A DNA stretch of 64,000 bases from Lysinibacillus pakistanensis (GTDB taxonomy: Bacteria; Bacillota; Bacilli; Bacillales_A; Planococcaceae), in NCBI GenBank assembly GCA_001312325.1, contig BBDJ01000009.1, positions 62,001 through 126,000 on the forward strand. Reading direction: 5' to 3'. The notes beneath the pieces were generated by a model. It had not been told where the DNA came from, searched no databases, and saw only the letters and a program-made list of their open reading frames with translations. The position numbers were made by a program, and so were the translations under genes. Positions 39,464-50,574 of this stretch are shown here, piece after piece (the first letter of the stretch is position 1; every line of letters starts with the position of its first letter).

Positions 39464-41384
39464 CTATCCGCTATAGCTATCTTTATTATCTATCTTTCTT
39501 CTTGTCAAAACAATTTCATCAAAGTATTGTGTATAGGCAGAATCACCGGAATAGGATAAACATAAATATTGCTTTGCACGTGTCATACCAATATAAAGAC
39601 GTGAAGCTTCCTGTTCTAAATCTTCCTCTAGATACCAAGGTGTATTATCAAGGTTCACAATAAATACTACTTGAAAATCCAAGCCTTTACTGCTATCAAT
39701 TGTACTAATTTTGACCGATTCTTCATTGCGCTCAAAGGCACGTTTGCTGTTAGCTGATTCCGCAATCCAATAATACGGAATTTTTAATTCTCGTAGCTTT
39801 TGCTGTAAAATGGCTACATAATCCTGTCCCTTACTCTTTCGTACCCTGTATAAAATAAGAATTTCATGATATGGGATTTTCTTTTCAACATGCAATTTCC
39901 GAATTTGTAATGCTACAATTTGAGCCTCTTCAAAGAAATTATTGCGTCGAATTATGGCTGGTTCTTCTCCTTTACGCCTTGTACTTTGCGGAGCAATAAT
40001 TTCGCCCTCTATCTCCTTTGACACAACCTTATTTTTAAGTATTGAGAAATGTTGATAAAAATCCCAGGCAAACTTCACAATTTGGGCTGTATTACGATAA
40101 TTAATACTTAATACCCTTGATCGACCCTGGAAGTTTAAACCCGTATCTTGAATATAAGAGCGCGCTCGTTTATAAATTGATTGAGCACGGTCCTCAACTA
40201 AGAGTAGTGACATGGTATCTGGATTTAGTAAATTTGCCACAAGTTTAAACCATTGACTCTCAAAATCTTGCCCCTCATCAATCATAATAGCATCGTATTT
40301 TGGTAATATAGCTTCGCCCTTTTCTAACTTTTCTAGTAAAAGTGGTATTCTTTCCTCAGAGATTTTTAAATCCTGTCTTAAAAATGCATGAAAATTGCGG
40401 ACTTGTATTTTATGAGATTTCTCTTGGAAGCCATCTATTCCCTGTGAAAAATCAAAATCAAACAAACTATCAGGGGTGTGCATCATATGAAAAATCATTT
40501 GCTCTATTGCCTTAGCGAGAGAAATATTGTAGCACAAAATTAAAATTTTCCAATCAGGATGCTGCTTAGCTAAAATCTTGGCTCTAGCTGCTAAAATTAA
40601 AGTTTTACCACTCCCAGCCACTCCACGGATTAGTCGATTTTTATCACCTATTTGCTTAGCTAATTTTTCCTGATGTAAATCCATTGTTTTGATATCATGT
40701 AATGACAGCAATAACTGATCTTGATAAGGGACAGGTGCTTTAAATTCCGCACTTATTCTGACCTCCGGGAATAGGTGATAGCGTATTCTATTGATATCCT
40801 CTGGAGATAGAGGTTCCTTTAATCGGAATGGCATACTGAACATATTCATAATTTTTTTCAAAGAGATTTTCCTCTGAAAAGCCTTCATAGTCTGGATCTA
40901 TTTCATCTCTAGTTAAACAAAAATTGGGCTCTACTATACTATAAAGATCATGTTCAATAAAATCACTTTGTGTCATTCTTGTAAATACTGCACCTGCTCC
41001 ACAGGGGAATTTAAGTTTAAATTGATATTTACCTTCCAATTGCACAAGACCTTTATCCTTTTTTAGTGCATCACAAATATGGAACATATAGTCTTTTGCT
41101 TGCCTATATGGACTTTTAACCGTTGTTTGATTTCCTTTAGCAGAACGAATCATCCAAGTATCTTGGTTGACATGCAATAAGGTATGCTTAGTATAATCTT
41201 TCACCTCAAGTACAATTAACCCCAAATCAGGACCTAAAATAACAAAATCCGGCCTTCTTCCTAAAATTTCAGGCTCATAGTAAACAATATAATCATCAGG
41301 CAGATATTCCTTCAATGTTCGAAAAAGTAAGCGCTCACCAGTTGTTGCAGTAGAACGTATTGTTTCTGGCATGGTCATTGCCAT
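39464..41384 (-). CDS. NERD nuclease domain fused to UvrD-like SF1 helicase
   Basis: This is a two-domain protein of about 640 residues. The N-terminal NERD domain has GERLLFRTLKEYL, PDFVILGPDLGLIVLEVKDY (nuclease-like D...E-x-K core) and a C-terminal YRQAKDYM. The helicase domain has Walker A GVAGSGKT, motif II MIDEGQDF, motif III-like LLLVEDRAQSIY, SINYRNT, a motif V-like STIDSSKGLDFQVV and YIGMTRAKQYL. A single A-run break at about 40853-40859 splits the two parts, and repair joins NLFEK to MNMFSMPF. NERD-helicase fusions are common in Firmicutes and are suspected in DNA repair or plasmid/phage processing, without firm proof. Confidence 0.86.
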
Positions 41385-41435
41385 ACGTACACCTCCATCT
41401 CTATTACCTCACTTACTTCTTCTCCAGAAACGACA

Positions 41436-41463
41436 AAACTCCTGTTTTTTTCACAGGAGTTTC
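41436..41463. terminator. Hairpin between RlmA-like and NERD-helicase genes
   Basis: AAACTCCTGT and ACAGGAGTTT form a stem around TTTTTTTC. It lies downstream of the RNA methyltransferase stop and upstream of the helicase gene. Confidence 0.75.
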
Positions 41464-41478
41464 CAAATCTCTTCATAG

Positions 41479-42312
41479 TTATACACGGCCCACTAATATA
41501 TCAACATCAATCGTAATTTCATTTAAACGGATAGCAGCGCCTTCTTTTTTTTATGCCACCCCATTGGCGTCATTTCAAGCAATTCTGGGATTAGTTCAGT
41601 AGCAAGTGGTGTCGTATAGGTCACGCGCTTCACATTTACTTCCATAAAGCTTTCTTTAAAACGAGCAACTATTTGGTCATTTGAATAGGACTCCTTGTCC
41701 GAATCCGCATATAATTGTGCTCGAAGCTCATGCAAATACCTACTTTGAGGGACAACTTTTACTACACAACCACCTGGGGTCAGTAAACGTTTAAATTCTT
41801 CGTAATTTGCAGGTGATAGAATATTTAAAATGGTATCAAAGCTCGATTTTGCAAATGGACTTTTCGCCAAATCACCCACACACCAAATCTGCTCTGGATA
41901 ATGTCTAGATGCAGCAAGTATTCCTTCCTTCGCAATATCAATCCCCACACCAATGCCTTTTTTTCTCAGCCATTATACGGGCTAAATGTGAGCCCTCCCC
42001 ACAGCCAGTATCAAGCACGGTTTGTGCAGGAGCAATTAGTTCTATAATTTTATCTTCAATTTCATCATAAATGCCACTATCAATAACCGTCTTACGAGAC
42101 TCAAAGAGCTCCTTGCTATATTTTGAAGCAGCTCCATGTGTCAGCATATTAATGTAGCCTTGCTTGGCAATATCAAAAGAATGATTGGCTGAACATACCA
42201 TTCTTCCTTGCTCCTGTATCGTCATGGATTCCTGACAAATCGGACAGGCAAAAAGTGATAGATTATTATTCATTAAAGCCGCTCCTGCAGCTCGTTTAGA
42301 AAGTGCCCCCAT
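41479..42312 (-). CDS. RlmA-like 23S rRNA guanine-N1 methyltransferase
   Basis: This class I methyltransferase of about 276 residues has an N-terminal zinc finger (FACPIC...MVCSANHSF, Cys-x2-Cys plus Cys and His). Then come the GYINML motif, a SAM site VLDTGCGEGSH, and NILSPANYEEFKRLLTPGG. These match the RlmA/RrmA family that methylates G745/G748 of 23S rRNA. Two possible starts each have good sites: 42312 (AGGAGG) and 42273 (AGGAG, MNNNLSLFACP). Frameshifts in runs near 41958-41964 and 41545-41552. The start overlaps the stop of the MATE gene, indicating coupling. Confidence 0.83.
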
Positions 42313-43700
42313 TTAATGTGCCTCCTTTTGTTCTGTCGGCGAAACAAGCGCATAACGCTCCCATTTTCGACTCTTCCATCTAAAGTATACGATAATCGCT
42401 CTCATCCATTCATCTGCTGATATCGCTAGCCAAATGCCTACTAGACCCCAATCTAAAACAAAAACGAATAAATACCCCAAAGGAAGACTCATACAAACCA
42501 TTGATAAAAAGCCAATCTTCACAGGAAATCTAGCATCACCAGAGGCACGTAATGAGTTAATAACAACAATATTCATTGTACGTCCTGTCTCAAGCAAAAT
42601 ACTTAATGCTAGTACAGAGGCACCAATAGCAATAACCTCTGTATTATTCGTAAAAACATGCATTAATGGCTTACGGAAGATTGTCACAATCGCCACCATT
42701 GCAAATGTAAATACAAAGGCTGCACGTACACTTTTCCAAAGCTGTTGATAGGCCTGATCCTTATTGCCAGCTCCAACATAACGGCCAATAATAATGGCTG
42801 TTCCTGTACCAATTGCAATGGCAAATAAATACGTAAACATTGAAATATTCATTGCATATTGTCTCGCTGCCAATGTCTCAGCCCCTAAATATGTTGCATA
42901 GTATAGGAAAACTATCTGACAGAATTGATAAAGCACCTGCTCAAATGCAGAAGGCAAACCAATGTTTAATATTTTTCGAATATAGTCCTTTGAATACTCA
43001 AAATAATATTCTAGCTTCACTCTTACCTCCATTACCTGATAAAGCAGCCAGAAAAACACTAGAACCGCTAATCCACGGCTGATAACAGAAGATACAGCTG
43101 CTCCCTTTACACCTAGCTCTGGTAATCCTAAATTACCAAAGATTAAACCGTAATTTAAAATAACGTGTAGCACATTCATTCCTAGTGATACATACATTGT
43201 TTGTTTCGTCCAACCATGCACGCGAATTATTGCTGCTAATGCATTGATAATTGCCTGTAAAAAAAATAAAGCTTCCTATAATGACTAAATAGCTTTGTGC
43301 ATATTTAAGTACTTCTCCCTGTAAGTTCATCATTGTCATTAGATGACTTGCGAAGAAGAAAAAGAGCACACTCATCATGATTCCTACAACCATGTTCATC
43401 GTAACTGCCAAAGCTGATATCTTCGCAGCTTCAAAAAAAGCGCCTTGAGCCTAAATATTGAGATACAACAATCGATGCACCATTACCAACTACTTCAAGT
43501 ATTAAAATTGCAATATGAATATATTGATTGGCTGCACCAACCCCTGATACAGCATTATCAGATAAAGCACTTAGCATAAAGGTATCAGCAAGGCCCATTA
43601 ACATAAATAAAAATACTTCTAAGAAAATCGGCCAAGTTAAATGAAATAAGCTTAACTTGTTTGTGTCTTTACTATCACTTTCTTTTACTGTCGTTGCCAA
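42313..43700 (-). CDS. MATE-family multidrug/sodium antiporter
   Basis: This is a 12-helix efflux protein of about 460 residues. MATE features include WPIFLEVFLFMLMGLADTFML, GNGASIVVSQYLG, LAARQYAMNIS and RYVGAGNKDQAYQQ. It exports cationic drugs using sodium or proton gradients; the actual substrate is unknown. Two breaks in A runs (about 43434-43440 and 43260-43266) are repairable. It is the first gene of a pair with the RlmA-like methyltransferase. Confidence 0.86.
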
Positions 43701-43805
43701 TCCATTTCACTTCTCCTATTTCCATTAAAATAAATAGTATCTTATCATAGATTTCGCGACTGTAAAGAATTTTTCTAGTGTAATAAAAAAATAAAACAGC
43801 CTATC

Positions 43806-43849
43806 TCACTTAAAAACCCCTCTCACCACATCATGTGAAAGGGGTTCCT
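43806..43849 (-). terminator. Terminator of the tyrosine phosphatase gene
   Basis: The stem AACCCCTTTCACAT with GTGGTGAGAGGGGTT and a short loop, followed by TTTTT on the minus strand, lies two bases after the stop. Confidence 0.75.
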
Positions 43850-43850
43850 A

Positions 43851-44618
43851 TCATGTTAAACAATTAGCCTGTAATTGCCTACGTTTATCTGCTGTTAATC
43901 CGAATTCCTGCTCTAAAAAGGCGGCCTTTGAACCATACCGTCTATCCATTGCATCAAATGCTGCCTGTAAATAATCCTCACGAGCTGACATCAATGCATA
44001 AAATTGCTGTAATTCCCGTTCATTATAATGTTGTTGAATCGCCTGAGCCATTCTTTCAACCATCGGACGTAAATGTAAATTTGTATCTAAATAGTCTTCC
44101 ATAATTGTTTCCTCTGGTACATCTAAAGCCAGTAAAATAAGTGCACCGCCAATGCCTGTTCGATCCTTCCCGACTGCACAGTGATGAACCAGTCCAAGTT
44201 TATTCGGGTTTTGAATAATCGTCATTAACTCTTTAAAGGAAGCATTATTAAAGGGCATTTGTGCATAAAATTCCTGGAACATCTCTGGACTAACAACCTT
44301 ATAAAAATCTTTTCTACCAGTGTTTGTTGGCATCTCAAAAGCATGATTGCCCTTTGCAGGGATTTGAATATAGTGAGCATGCGGAAAAATGGGATTAGGA
44401 TTGTTTTGGGCTTCATGATTATCACGATAGTCAAATATTGTTTTCACACCTAATGTTTCAAAAAGCTGCTTATCGGCTGCCGTCATTTTACCAAGTGCTG
44501 CTGAGCGAAAAAACAAGCGACTCTTTACGACGCGACCATCTCTCGCTTTATACCCACCCATATCACGAAAATTATAGACTGCTTCAAATGGAATAACCTT
44601 CACATTAAACTGTTTCAT
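43851..44618 (-). CDS. Dual-specificity/tyrosine phosphatase, Y_phosphatase3 family
   Basis: This intact 255-residue phosphatase has a NFRDMGGYKA start motif and a FRSAALGKMTAAD segment. The catalytic loop is HHCAVGKDRTGIG (C-x5-R with K and D) at about residues 145-157. This loop is typical of bacterial phosphatases acting on phosphotyrosine, phosphoinositides or other phosphoesters (LipA/IphP-like). No secretion signal. Natural substrate unknown. Confidence 0.85.
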   Translation of the reverse strand: MKQFNVKVIPFEAVYNFRDMGGYKARDGRVVKSRLFFRSAALGKMTAADKQLFETLGVKTIFDYRDNHEAQNNPNPIFPHAHYIQIPAKGNHAFEMPTNTGRKDFYKVVSPEMFQEFYAQMPFNNASFKELMTIIQNPNKLGLVHHCAVGKDRTGIGGALILLALDVPEETIMEDYLDTNLHLRPMVERMAQAIQQHYNERELQQFYALMSAREDYLQAAFDAMDRRYGSKAAFLEQEFGLTADKRRQLQANCLT

Positions 44619-44730
44619 TCATTACCCCTCCCATAATTCAAGCATTATTATCTTTATTTTATAGAACGAGTAGAAAGAATACCAATTTTTGCACTATGAA
44701 TTCAAAGATTTATTCACTTCATAAAAATAA

Positions 44731-44769
44731 TACTCCAACAATCATTCCCTTAAAATGATGTTGGAGTTT
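44731..44769 (-). terminator. Terminator of the 45-kb gene pair
   Basis: CTCCAACATCATT pairs with AATGATTGTTGGAG around a seven-base loop, about 40 bases after the 44811 stop. Confidence 0.8.
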
Positions 44770-44810
44770 CAATTTGCCAATTACGCTCGTGTCATTAATT
44801 TTTCTGATTT

Positions 44811-45324
44811 TCACTTTTTTTTATAAAAACCTTCTATAAATTGCATTAATTTTTCAAACTCCACTGAAAAAAATATCCTGTATACCAAAATATCCCTCGC
44901 TGTCCCCTATTATTTTAGCAAATTTTTTATAGAGTCGATGGATATATTCATGGTGACGATAGGCATAGAATTGAACCTCCTTTACATCTCTATGTTCTTC
45001 TAAAATATGCTTGAGCATTTGTGAAAAGCCATTAACAAAGGAACGGCTATTTTGATATTCTTTCTTTAGTAGGGCACAATCAATAAAGACAATTTCTTTA
45101 CTTTTAAAATGATCCTCCCGTAATCCCAACGTATAGCTAGCTGCCGCGATTACTTCCTGTTGGATATTATAAAAGAGAAGTAGATTTGTCTCTTCTATCA
45201 TGATTGATAAACTTCCTAGAGTCTCCAAAATGGGATACATATCATCAAACATATTTCTGTTTTGTAAAAAGAAAATCGCAAACTTTTCATAATCCTCTTC
45301 TGTCTTACATTTCATTATATGCAT
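44811..45324 (-). CDS. Hypothetical protein, possibly GNAT-fold
   Basis: This is a protein of about 170 residues. After repair of one run near 44864-44870 it ends FEKLMQFIEGFYKKK. It begins MHIMKCKTEEDYEKFAIFF and contains NLLLFYNIQQEVIAAASY and VFIDCALLKKEYQNS. The pattern of strands and a C-terminal VQFYAYRHHEYIHRLYKKFA segment recalls GNAT acyltransferases, but no clear acyl-CoA loop is seen. GGAGG precedes the ATG by nine bases. It follows the M29 aminopeptidase by 15 bases and is likely co-transcribed with it. Confidence 0.55.
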
Positions 45325-45339
45325 TCATCTCATCCTCCT

Positions 45340-46573
45340 CTAATCGAGAAACTTAGCTGCCCATTTTCCATCTATTAAAATTGGTTCCACAGTGCCGTCC
45401 TCACGCACACCATTCACTTGTAGGTATTCGGAGCCAATCATAAAATCTATATGGATTATACTAGAATTAATACTGCTTTCATGATCTACTCTATTTCCCT
45501 CTTTCAAGCCTGAAATATATCCATGCCCAATCGCTAAATGACAAGACGCATTTTCATCAAATAAAGTATGGTAAAATAGTAGATTACTTGCTGAAATAAC
45601 AGAGTCATGAGGTACTAATGCAACCTCACCAATATATTTTGCTCCATCATCTTTATTCAGGATACCCTTTAACGCATCCAGCCCTTTTTTTAGCACTGCA
45701 ATCAACTATCTTCCCGTATTTAAAAGTAAGGGTAAAATCATCAATTACATGCCCCTCATAAACTAATGGCTTTGTATTTTTAACCATCCCATTAACGCCC
45801 GTTTTAAGTGGTGTTGTATAAATCTCTTCTGTTGGCATATTACAAATAAATGGTGTCCCATTGACATTTGTTTCTAAGCTATTCAGCCAATGATGATTGT
45901 TTGGTAATTCGATTTTTAAGTCTGTGCCTTCACTGATAAAATGTAAATAGCGAAAGCGCTCATCGTTTAATAGTGCTGCCCTTTTATTTAATCCTTCTAT
46001 ATGTTGCTCCCATGCTGCTATTGGATTTTCAGCATCCAATTTCATTATCTTAAAAAATTCCTCCCATAGCTGTTTTAGTCCTTCCTTTGGCTCCATATAT
46101 GGAAAGATAGACTCTGCCCATTTCTCCGTTGGATAAGCAATAACAGTCCAGCTCACTTGCATGCTAGTCAATTTTTCGGTAAAGGAACGAAAAGCAATGG
46201 CAGAAGCATATTCAGCTTTTTCGATCTTAATTGGATCAATTCCCTCCATGTTTTGCAGATGGGGCGAAATAATATAAAGAAAGGCAGCACCATCACTAGC
46301 CATCTCTTCATATCCTTTCACAAGCCAATCTGGTGTATACCCCAACCCCTGCTCTGACATTAATTCATATTCAATGCGAGCGAGCTCTTCATCTATCCAT
46401 TTAATATATACAAAATGTGCCCCATTGAGATAAGCATATCGACAAATTCTTCTGACAAAATCAGCAGCAGCAATAGATGCAGATATTACTAATGTCTGCC
46501 CTTGTTGAATATTTATTCCCACATTTATAACTAACTCCGTATACTCTTCTACTTTATTTTCAAAAGTTTTCAT
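45340..46573 (-). CDS. M29-family aminopeptidase
   Basis: This metallo-aminopeptidase of about 410 residues resembles AmpS/PepS. Expected metal-ligand regions are visible: ISEGTDLKIELP, PTEEIYTTPLK with its glutamates, NLLFYHTLFDENASCHLAIGHGY and HIDFMIGSEYL. AGGGAG precedes the ATG at 46573. One break in the A run at about 45689-45694 joins DCSA to KKGLDALKG. The enzyme removes N-terminal residues from peptides, in general peptide recycling. Confidence 0.87.
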
Positions 46574-46621
46574 TCTTTATTTCACTCCCTATGATTTATT
46601 GAAGACGCCAATGTATTTTTT

Positions 46622-47361
46622 TTACTTATCAATAGATAGGAAATACAGGAAAAAAATAATTAAAATAAACACTTCTTTCAATAAAGATGCTGTCCACCCT
46701 ACAGTAAGCATCTCATGGAGGATATTTGCTACATAGGTTGTTGGCAGCACATAGGAAATCCATTGGAGAATAATTGGAAGATCGGTTATTTTTAACATAA
46801 CTGGTGTTAAAAAAAGTAACAAACATCAGTAAAAATTGAGCGACAATATTTGTGAATTGCGGATTTGGCGATAAAAAAACCCATTAAAACACCTATACCT
46901 ACTACACTAAAGATTGCCAATAGTGCTACTGGTAGCAGAAGCCATTCGAAATGAAGACTCACCCCATATAGACGCTGACCTAAAATAAATACGATAATAA
47001 AGGATGGTAGGGAGGTTAAAATGCCATAAAATAATAAGGATAGTATGAAATTAACTTTACGGATGGGAAGTGATGAGTAATATGTAAAATAGCCTCCGAA
47101 TTTTTGATAAGAAATATCTTGTCCTAAAATATTCATCCCCATCAGCAGAATACTAAAAACCATATTTCCGATAATTAATCGTGCCAACTGGTCTTGATTT
47201 GAATCCCCTAATAGAAAATTTAAGAAAATCAAGGTAACCATAGGAAATATTGCAGACATAGCGATAATCCACCATAATTGATGTCGTACAATAGCAATTT
47301 GGATTCGAAAGAGGATAAACAATTCAATAAAAATTTGAGTGAAGGGGTTCATTATTCTCAT
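46622..47361 (-). CDS. ABC-2 type transporter permease
   Basis: This membrane subunit of about 245 residues has six helices, paired with the ATPase just upstream. It reads MRIMNPFTQIFIEL, has SYQKFGGYFTYYSSLPI (a conserved ABC-2 turn) and ends FLSIDK. Breaks occur near 46877 and 46811 in A runs. The ATG at 47361 is five bases after the ATPase stop and uses the GAGGAG within its last codons. Substrate unknown; such pairs export drugs, peptides or lipids. Confidence 0.8.
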
Positions 47362-47365
47362 TTTG

Positions 47366-48306
47366 CTATTCACTCCTCTGTTCCTCTTGAAGCATAGAAT
47401 AGACATCCTCTAGGCTTGGCGGTAGCAGTGAATATTGGCTAATGTTTAATGCCTCGTCTTGTATCAAATCAATAACAGGACGAATAGTATGTTTTTCTAT
47501 AAGCATTGTGAGCTTAGCATCCTCCACTAATTCAACTTTTCCAAAACTCTCAAGTTTATCTTGGATCTTTTGAAAAGAAGCTTCATGCGCATAAATTTCT
47601 AAGCGCATTCTTTGATCCACCCTTCTCTTCAGTTTTTCTACATGGTCAATTGCTAAAAGCTTTCCGTTGTCTATAACAGCTACACGATGTACAACTTTTT
47701 CAGCTTCTAAAATATTGTGAGTCACTAAAATAATCGTTGTACCCTTGTAATTAAGCTCACGGATGATTTCCCATACTAATTTCCGCTTTAATGGATCTAG
47801 TTCATTTGTAGGTTCATCTAGAATTATGACTGATGCCTGCCCAATCAATGTCGTTCCTAGGCTAATAAGTCTTCTTTGTCCTCCAGAAAGTTTAGATACC
47901 AGTTTATTTCGATATGCCTTCATTCCTAAACGTAGCAGGATGTTATCCGTCTGCTGCTTTGCTTCTTTTTTTAGATAACCCCTTTAACCTCCCCGTAAAA
48001 TAAATGGCTTCCCATGTTTTTAAAAATGATAAAGCAAAAGTCTCTTGTGAATAATAAGCGATTTGCTTAATGACATCCTTTGTATTTCTGGACACTTCCT
48101 GTCGCTGAAATTTCACTGATCCTACTGTAGGTGCTAAATGACCAATCATCTGCTTTATCAATGTTGTTTTTCCTGCACCATTTGGTCCTAGAATTCCAAT
48201 GATTTCTCCTTTATATATGGTCAGTGAAATGCCATCATTAGCTTTGTACCTTCCTTTTTTTGTAGTAGAAAGTTACATCTTCTAACTCATACACTGGTTC
48301 AAGCAT
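47366..48306 (-). CDS. ABC transporter ATP-binding protein
   Basis: This ATPase of about 312 residues belongs to the drug/antibiotic exporter (DrrA-like) type. Walker A GPNGAGKTT, Q-loop YYSQE, signature LSGGQRRLISLG, Walker B VIILDEPTNELDP and H-loop VTHNILEAE. The C-terminal extension ending PPSLEDVYSMLQEEQ is typical of this subfamily. Two breaks near 48258-48264 and 47969-47975 in A/T runs. It is coupled with the permease downstream. No regulator is adjacent. Confidence 0.84.
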
Positions 48307-48498
48307 ATTAAACAGCCTTCCCTGTAAAAATTTTAAAAGATTGAGGCCTGACTTATAAGCCAGACCTTTAAACAATTTATCTACCTATAGGTAATCTATC
48401 GCCCGTACGAGTGGGAAATGATGGTGGTGGAAACATCATTACTATTCACCTCACATTCTATTGAAAATATAAGAAGGTCAATCACAGATTTTCGTGAT

Positions 48499-48692
48499 CA
48501 ATTATGCCTCGGTATAATTGTGTCTGGAATCGGCTTTGTGTTTACACAAAGAACTCCTTTTCGATTCCGTGACATCCGCCGGAGGCTTTAACTTCTTTCA
48601 GCAGGTGTTTGGACACCCTCTGAAAAGCAGCTTAAATTCGCATTCATCTCACCACCTATAGAGGTAGGAGACTTCTGCTGAAAGAAGTTAAA
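48499..48692. repeat. Structured intergenic repeat, copy 2
   Basis: This is a full-length relative of 37877-38068. It has the same order: an imperfect TTATGCC/GGTATAA palindrome, GGAATCGG...CGATTCC hairpin, GACATCCGCCGGAGGC, a GGTGTTTGGACACC hairpin, a CACCTATAGAGGT hairpin and the closing CTGAAAGAAGTTAAA arm. Differences are scattered point changes, some of which keep pairing. It fills the space between the ABC and BtuF-like operons. Confidence 0.85.
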
Positions 48693-48747
48693 AAACCCTC
48701 TCCTTCAAAATACAATCTGAAGGTTAAAATTAGGTTAAAAAAATACA

Positions 48748-48778
48748 AAAAAAGCTGCCCTTATTTGGGACAGCTTGC
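48748..48778 (-). terminator. Terminator of the cobalamin operon
   Basis: AAGCTGTCCC and GGGCAGCTT form the stem around AAATAA, followed by a T run on the minus strand. Confidence 0.85.
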
Positions 48779-48790
48779 AGGTTTTATGTT

Positions 48791-49758
48791 TTATTTAAAT
48801 AACTCAGGATAAACAGCCTTTGCTACTAGCTCAACAGCTTCACCAATACGAGGGCCAGGACGGTTTGTAATATCATTATCTATATAATAGACTGCTTTGT
48901 TTTGAATAGCTGTGATAGAATTCCACCCATCACGCGTAAGAATTTCTGCTTCTGGGTCTTTTGTATAGCCTACCGTAGTTAAAATAACTTCTGGATTTTT
49001 CGCAATAACATCTTCTTCGGTTACTTTTTTCCAGCCTTGGAGCTCAGCAAATACATTGCTTACATTGGCAATATTTAAAATTTCCTGTTGGAATGTACCA
49101 GAGCCCGCTGTATAGATGTCTGGCTTTGGGCTAATTTCTAAGTAGATATTTTTTTGGTGCTTTTACATCTTTAACTTTTGCTTGTATCTCAGCAATTTTT
49201 GATTTTATATCCTCATTTAATTTTGCACCTTTATCTTCAATTCCCATAACCGTTGCTATCTGTTCAATATCTCCATATACATCATCAAATGATGCTGCAG
49301 ATTGAATGGCAAATACTTTTACACCTGCATCTTCAAGACTTTTTAGAGCATTTAAGTTATCTTCATCTTTTCCTGTTGTATAAGCAATGACAACATCTGG
49401 CTTCAAAGCTAAAATACGCTCACTATTAAACGTAACAGAATTAGAAACACGTTCAATTTTTTTGTGCCTCTTCCGGATACGTATCATAGTCAGTTGCCCC
49501 AACAATTTGATTGCCGACACCTAAAGCAAATAAAATTTCTGTATTACTTGGTTGTAATGAAATAATTGTTTTAGGTACTGCATCAAACTCAACCTCTATA
49601 CCACGATCATCCTTCACTTTATAGCCTGCTTTTTCGACTGGTTGATCTTCCTTAGTAATATCCTCTTTAGTAGTTGCCTCATCCTTCGCACCACAACCTA
49701 CTAATATGAGCGACAGCATAATTACTGAAAGCCATTGAAACTTCAACAATTTCTTCAT
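48791..49758 (-). CDS. BtuF-like cobalamin-binding lipoprotein
   Basis: This substrate-binding lipoprotein of about 322 residues has a lipobox (SLILVGCGA) and an acidic linker. The class III binding fold contains DDRGIEVEFDAVPKTIISLQPSNTEILFALG in segments, GATDYDTYPEEA and ALKPDVVIAYTTG. These match cobalamin/iron-chelate binding proteins, close to BtuF/YvrC. The cobalamin riboswitch upstream supports vitamin B12 binding. Breaks in T/A runs near 49458-49464 and 49149-49155. The ATG lies one base after the upstream gene's stop. No BtuC/BtuD genes are adjacent. Confidence 0.84.
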
Positions 49759-49759
49759 T

Positions 49760-50304
49760 TTATTTTTTCTCCTTTTTCTTTTTCATAGGGTATGACTTGC
49801 TTACAAACGGAATTTCAGCAATCCCTGCTTGCTTATTCATATAAACAGCCATCACAAAAAAATACATTGGCTAGTAGTCCTAAATAATCAAAAAGAATTG
49901 TCGGTACTTCCTTTTCGTCAGATACCTTATGCAAAATACGATAAGATTTTTTTGCCTCACTACGACATACATGTAATGCAGTAGCAGCCTCTGTTCCTTG
50001 AGGTAATACAAAGCTCTGGATCTCTACTTTTACATAACTAACATAAAAATCATAGCGAGCACTTAGCCATGCTAAATCCTCTTCAGTGACCGCTAATTTA
50101 CCTCGAACCGAGCCATTAACATGGTATGCCATTGGCAAGATTGTAGAGAGATCTTGTGCAACAACCTCTACTTCCTCTTTTTTTTACTGCTGTCAAAGCC
50201 ATACCAATATGTGTAGTAAGGCTATCTGTTCGAATTTCAAAATCCACTGTAGATGCTTTTTCACGCATAAATGGATAACAAGAATAACGCGCATCCTTTT
50301 TCAA
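49760..50304 (-). CDS. PduO-like corrinoid adenosyltransferase, divergent
   Basis: This protein of about 180 residues has a C-terminal half like PduO-type ATP:cob(I)alamin adenosyltransferases: VEIQSFVLPQGTEAATALHVCRSEAKKSYRIL in sections, and after repair LANVFFVMAVYMNKQAG, corresponding to the conserved final helix. The usual N-terminal TRTGDKG-type ATP loop is not visible, and the N-terminus (MKKDARYSCYPFMREKAS) is different. Breaks in runs near 50179-50186 and 49857-49863. TTG 50304 is chosen because GAGGA lies upstream; a TTG at 50331 is possible. Position behind a cobalamin riboswitch supports a corrinoid role. Confidence 0.65.
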
Positions 50305-50326
50305 CTCTAAATCCTCGCTTTCTTTA

Positions 50327-50402
50327 CACAATCAATTGTGTCCCAACGTAATTGCGTCTGGATTTTTCTTGATTCAAAGGCGTATGAAAGACCCGCCGAT
50401 AG
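50327..50402. repeat. Structured intergenic repeat, partial copy 3
   Basis: A degenerate head of the same repeat family: ATTGTGTCCCAACGTAATT in place of the palindrome, then GCGTCTGG, then sequence ending in CCGCCGATAGGG. It lacks the later hairpins. It lies between the cobalamin riboswitch terminator and the adenosyltransferase-like gene, overlapping its alternative upstream start. Confidence 0.5.
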
Positions 50403-50448
50403 GGAAAAACTGCATTTATCCTGCCCATATAAGGGTCTGAATCAAAAT

Positions 50449-50482
50449 AAAAAAACGCCGTTCCTACTCCTAAGGAACGACG
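50449..50482 (-). terminator. Riboswitch-linked intrinsic terminator
   Basis: CGTCGTTCC and GGAACGGCG form a 9-bp stem with a TTAGGAGTA loop, followed by seven T residues on the minus strand. It lies between the cobalamin riboswitch and the first coding region, so it is the likely switch point: B12 binding would favour termination. Confidence 0.85.
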
Positions 50483-50574
50483 AAAATAACATAATTAGAA
50501 TCGTATATAGATACGAAAGAGACTACGTATTTGCCGCATATCCTCCTAGCTTCCGAAGAGTATTTATACGTTCA

